Shown here one piece after another: positions 59,855 to 61,868 of a stretch of 61,868 nucleotides of DNA. Made by a program: the position numbers and the translations under genes. Source of the stretch: Novacetimonas cocois (GTDB lineage Bacteria > Pseudomonadota > Alphaproteobacteria > Acetobacterales > Acetobacteraceae). The stretch's first letter is position 1, and the number at the start of each line of letters is the position of its first letter. The stretch covers positions 1-61,868 of the forward strand of contig NZ_QEXL01000013.1 of the NCBI RefSeq assembly GCF_003311635.1, given 5' to 3'. Below the pieces are notes generated by a model that saw only the letters and a program-made list of their open reading frames with translations, was not told the DNA's origin and did no database searches.

Positions 59855-60876
59855 AGATTAGCCCCCGCGCGATTGCCTCCACCCTGCGTGATCCCGGGGC
59901 GTGGCACGTCCTGATGCTGCATGGGGAAGATGCCGGCCTGATCCGCGAACGCGCGACACAGGCGGCGCAGGTCATCACGCCCCAGCTGGACGATCCCTTC
60001 CGGGTCGCCATTCTTGGGCGCGATGCCCATGACCGCATTGTCGAAGAATGCACGGCGCTGTCGCTGGTGGGCGGACGTCGCGTCGTCTGGGTGCGCGAAG
60101 GGCGCGACGGCCTGACAGCCACCCTGAAGGAGTGTCTGGCGCAGCAGACCGATACGCTGCTCATCATCGAGGCGCCGGGACTGGAATCCCGCTCCAGGCT
60201 GCGCACCCTTCTGGAAAAGGCCCCCAACTGCGCCGTCATCGCCTGTTATCCGGAGGAAGGGCGCGCGCTGGAGGGCAGCATCCGCCAGATGCTTGGTGCG
60301 CTGGGGGTCCAGATTGATCCCGATGCCCTGGCATGGTTTGCCGAACGCGCCAGCCCCGATCGCGCGGCGACACGCGCCGAGGTGGAAAAGCTGTTCCTTT
60401 TCGCCGGGGAAGGTGGGCGCCTGACGCTGGACGATGTCCGCGCCAGCATTGGCGACGCGGCCAGTGTCTCCCTCGAAGATGCAGCCTTTGCCGCGATGGT
60501 GGGGGATCGTGCCGCGGCCGACCTGGCCATTGAACGCGCCATGACCACGGACCGCATGACGCCGATTGCCGTCGCGCGCGCCCTTCTGTCGCATATCCAT
60601 CGCCTGCGCCGGGTGCGTCTGGCGATGGATTCGGGACAGGGCCGCGCCGAAGCCATGGCCGGATTGCGGCCGCCGGTTTTCTTCAGGCGCACGGACGCTT
60701 TTGGCCGCGCCGTTTCAGTATGGAGTGCCCCGGCCCTGATGCAGGCGGCAGAGCAGACACAGCAGCTTGAACTAGCGTGCAAGCAGACGGGAAGCCCCGA
60801 CGTGGTCCTGTGCAAGCGCCATATCGCGCAACTGACGGCGCAGGCACGGATAATGGCGCGCCAGCGCCGGGGATAG
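59851..60876 (+). CDS. holA: DNA polymerase III delta subunit
   Basis: The clamp-loader subunit that opens the sliding clamp, 341 residues as usual. The N-terminal AAA+-like domain has WHVLMLHGEDAGLIRERA and the middle domain VVWVREGRDGLT. The C-terminal helical part has SLEDAAFAAMVGDR and ALLSHIHRLRRVRLAMD. Holds no Walker A, as expected for delta. The GTG start overlaps the lptE stop (GTGA), so it is translationally coupled. Confidence 0.92.
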   Translation: MKISPRAIASTLRDPGAWHVLMLHGEDAGLIRERATQAAQVITPQLDDPFRVAILGRDAHDRIVEECTALSLVGGRRVVWVREGRDGLTATLKECLAQQTDTLLIIEAPGLESRSRLRTLLEKAPNCAVIACYPEEGRALEGSIRQMLGALGVQIDPDALAWFAERASPDRAATRAEVEKLFLFAGEGGRLTLDDVRASIGDAASVSLEDAAFAAMVGDRAAADLAIERAMTTDRMTPIAVARALLSHIHRLRRVRLAMDSGQGRAEAMAGLRPPVFFRRTDAFGRAVSVWSAPALMQAAEQTQQLELACKQTGSPDVVLCKRHIAQLTAQARIMARQRRG

Positions 60877-60889
60877 TCCATATTGCCGC

Positions 60890-60918
60890 TTGCCCCCGTT
60901 CCGTCCGTTCGCTACACA
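60890..60918 (+). promoter_or_regulatory. candidate promoter of the tRNA-Arg gene
   Basis: TTGCCC is followed after 17 bases by TACACA, placing the start a few bases before the tRNA 5' end. The -10 match is weak. Confidence 0.3.
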
Positions 60919-60928
60919 GGGGCGGTGT

Positions 60929-61236
60929 GTCCGCGTAGCTCAGCAGGATAGAGCACAGGATTCCTGGTTTCAAATTGGGCGTCACGATGGGAAACCGCGT
61001 GGCGGATCTGCTCAAATTCGGGGAACGCTCTGGCAACGATGCCGTGCCGATCCCGAGCCAAGTCCGGCCCCGCGCCGGAAAGGTGTAGAGACTGGATGGG
61101 CAGCACCTACCGATCCCCCGTGGGTCCATGGTGAAGGGACAGTCCAGACCACGAACGTCATCGCATGATGACGGCGGCGAAAGTCGAAGTGGGATGAATC
61201 CTGGGGCCGTGGGTTCGAATCCCGCCGCGGACACCA
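60929..61236 (+). tRNA. tRNA-Arg(CCU), interrupted by a group I intron
   Basis: The exons are 60929-60965 and 61197-61236 and join to a 77-nt tRNA with an encoded CCA. Acceptor GTCCGCG pairs with CGCGGAC. D-arm GCTC/GAGC encloses the loop AGCAGGATA. Anticodon stem CAGGA/TCCTG holds loop TTCCTAA with anticodon CCT (60963-60965). The T-arm is GTGGG-TTCGAAT-CCCGC, and the discriminator is A. Without removing the intron no cloverleaf forms. tRNA-Arg(CCU) decodes AGG. Confidence 0.94.
60966..61196 (+). other. group I intron (IC3-like) in tRNA-Arg(CCU)
   Basis: A 231-nt insertion between anticodon position 36 and 37. Group I landmarks are all present: a U immediately before the 5' splice site; an internal guide GGG (60977-60979) pairing CCT with U-G at the cut; P2 stem CGTCACG/CGTGGCG capped by GGGAAACC; P-like TCAAATTCGGGGAA (61012); Q-like ATCCCGAGCC (61050); P6-like CCGGC/GCCGG; R-like GTGTAGAGACT (61083) pairing with S-like GGGACAGTCC (61136) as P7; P9 hairpin GTCATC-GCAT-GATGAC; and a terminal G. 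The motifs resemble the Azoarcus tRNA-Ile intron. It carries no ORF, so no homing endonuclease. Confidence 0.92.
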
Positions 61237-61250
61237 ACTTTCAAGTCATC

Positions 61251-61363
61251 CTGGAATCATAAAAGTTTTTGGCGAAGCTTTTTGCAAAAAGCTTTGAAAG
61301 GCGCTGCCTTTTTCAAAAAGGCGACACCCGAAATTTTTGTTTTCATCAGCAGGCTGTTTTCAG
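61251..61363 (+). repeat. dispersed palindromic element, copy D
   Basis: The left end is CCTGGAATCATAAAAG, hairpin 1 is AAGCTTTTTGCAAAAAGCTT (61275-61294), hairpin 2 is GCTGCCTTTTT/AAAAAGGCGAC, and the right end is CTGTTTTCAG. It begins only 14 bp after the tRNA CCA. The ORF that starts in it (MAKLF...) is an artefact. Confidence 0.88.
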
Positions 61364-61661
61364 GCAGTCTCCCGGAAAACAGCCATTTCCCCTGAAACCG
61401 TATTGCCGGGATCGGTTTTGTTGTCATATTGCCGCCGTGACAACAGACGGCATCTTACAGATACGCAGTGCCGTGCAGTCCATCCCCGCAGTAAACCCGG
61501 TGTCGTGTCAGATGGTGAAGGTCAGACGCTCGAAACTGTGGCGGCAGCTGTATTGCATGGCCGCTTCATGATCACGAGCCAACAGAACCGGGCCGTCTCC
61601 TTACTTACCAAGGTCGCCTGTCCAATAAATGCAGCATACGGGCAGACGGCATGACCGACAT
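61364..61661. other. 300-bp region without a recognised gene
   Basis: Short ORFs only, with no recognisable domain or convincing start. It could be the remains of a mobile sequence, but I cannot support that. Confidence 0.35.
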
Positions 61662-61693
61662 AAAAAAAAGGCCCGGCGTAAAACCGGGCCTTT
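61662..61693 (-). terminator. rho-independent terminator of the Gly-rich gene
   Basis: The perfect stem AAAGGCCCGG / CCGGGCCTTT with loop CGTAAAA, read on the minus strand, is followed by eight T's. Confidence 0.9.
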
Positions 61694-61709
61694 CGTCTGG
61701 GAGATGGGA

Positions 61710-61868
61710 TCAGTTGGAGCTGGAGCTGTTGCTGCTGGAACCGTTGTTCTGGTTCCAGCCGCCGCCATGACGGTCGCCACCACCGTGACGGCCCCAACCG
61801 CCACCGTTCTGGCCGCCACCATTCTGACCGCCATCGCCCTGGCCCTCGCCACCATGGCGACCCCAGCC
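61710..61868 (-). CDS. Gly/His/Asn-rich repeat protein, N-terminus outside window
   Basis: The last 52 codons are in view; the frame enters from the right edge. They read as Gly-rich repeats with recurring GWGRHGG and GGQNGGG units, then WNQNNG and a Ser/Asn tail ending SSSSN. No domain is visible, and it could be an envelope or extracellular protein. A terminator follows directly. The mirror-strand ORF rich in Ala/Thr/Val is its antisense shadow. Confidence 0.65.
   Translation of the reverse strand, partial: GWGRHGGEGQGDGGQNGGGQNGGGWGRHGGGDRHGGGWNQNNGSSSNSSSSN

Noticed and set aside
60683-61237. 184-codon leftward frame across the tRNA and intron
   Set aside because: It is antisense to a structured tRNA gene and has no domain; group I introns of this size are usually ORF-less.

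Overview
The window looks like chromosomal DNA of an acetic acid bacterium (Acetobacteraceae, Alphaproteobacteria), most likely in or near Komagataeibacter/Gluconacetobacter. This is an inference from the very high G+C content, the protein families, and gene orders such as DUF3576-leuS-lptE-holA and rsmB-rpe-heparinase. I could not run a search to confirm it. Nearly all genes are core or housekeeping; I see no prophage, transposase, CRISPR array or rRNA.

Layout. 1-7074: end of a YPQG-repeat surface-type protein, leuA with an apparent Leu-rich leader peptide, a cell-wall amidase, and RNase E with a long 5' region. 7363-8306: a membrane protein coupled to a winged-helix regulator. 8684-14126: a small membrane protein, then a leftward run of HerA-like ATPase, BaiN-like flavoprotein, cysE and ubiH. 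14194-20793: PII, a small exported Cys protein, a tandem retropepsin, proline iminopeptidase, xerC and priA. 20962-26608: a COG2509 flavoprotein, two coupled CDF metal exporters and a ClC transporter. 26584-30905: two GT4 glycosyltransferases flanking a CobW-type zinc GTPase and a WD40 partner. 31040-35718: a GST, mnmA, ferredoxin and two different cysteine desulfurases, forming a sulfur-transfer and Fe-S block. 36341-41347: a hydrolase, tyrS, DUF4186, a Rieske protein, an M29 aminopeptidase and an exported protein. 41314-46312: GT4, heparinase-fold protein, rpe and rsmB. 46661-53524: the PLP protein YggS, kup, hemW, an exported nucleoside hydrolase relative, DUF1489 and an SLT-SPOR lipoprotein. 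53505-55517: a GH3 homologue that seems to lack its catalytic Asp. 55871-60876: DUF3576, leuS, lptE, holA. 60929-61236: tRNA-Arg(CCU) split by a group I intron. The window ends inside a Gly-rich protein gene.

The strongest non-gene signals are three. First, a 231-nt group I intron sits directly after the anticodon of tRNA-Arg(CCU). Second, a dispersed palindromic element of about 115 bp occurs in four copies plus one truncated copy; each full copy has two internal hairpins nested in an outer stem. Third, a leucine-codon-rich leader peptide lies upstream of leuA. Two unusual proteins also stand out: the GH3 pseudoenzyme candidate and the CobW-WD40 pair.
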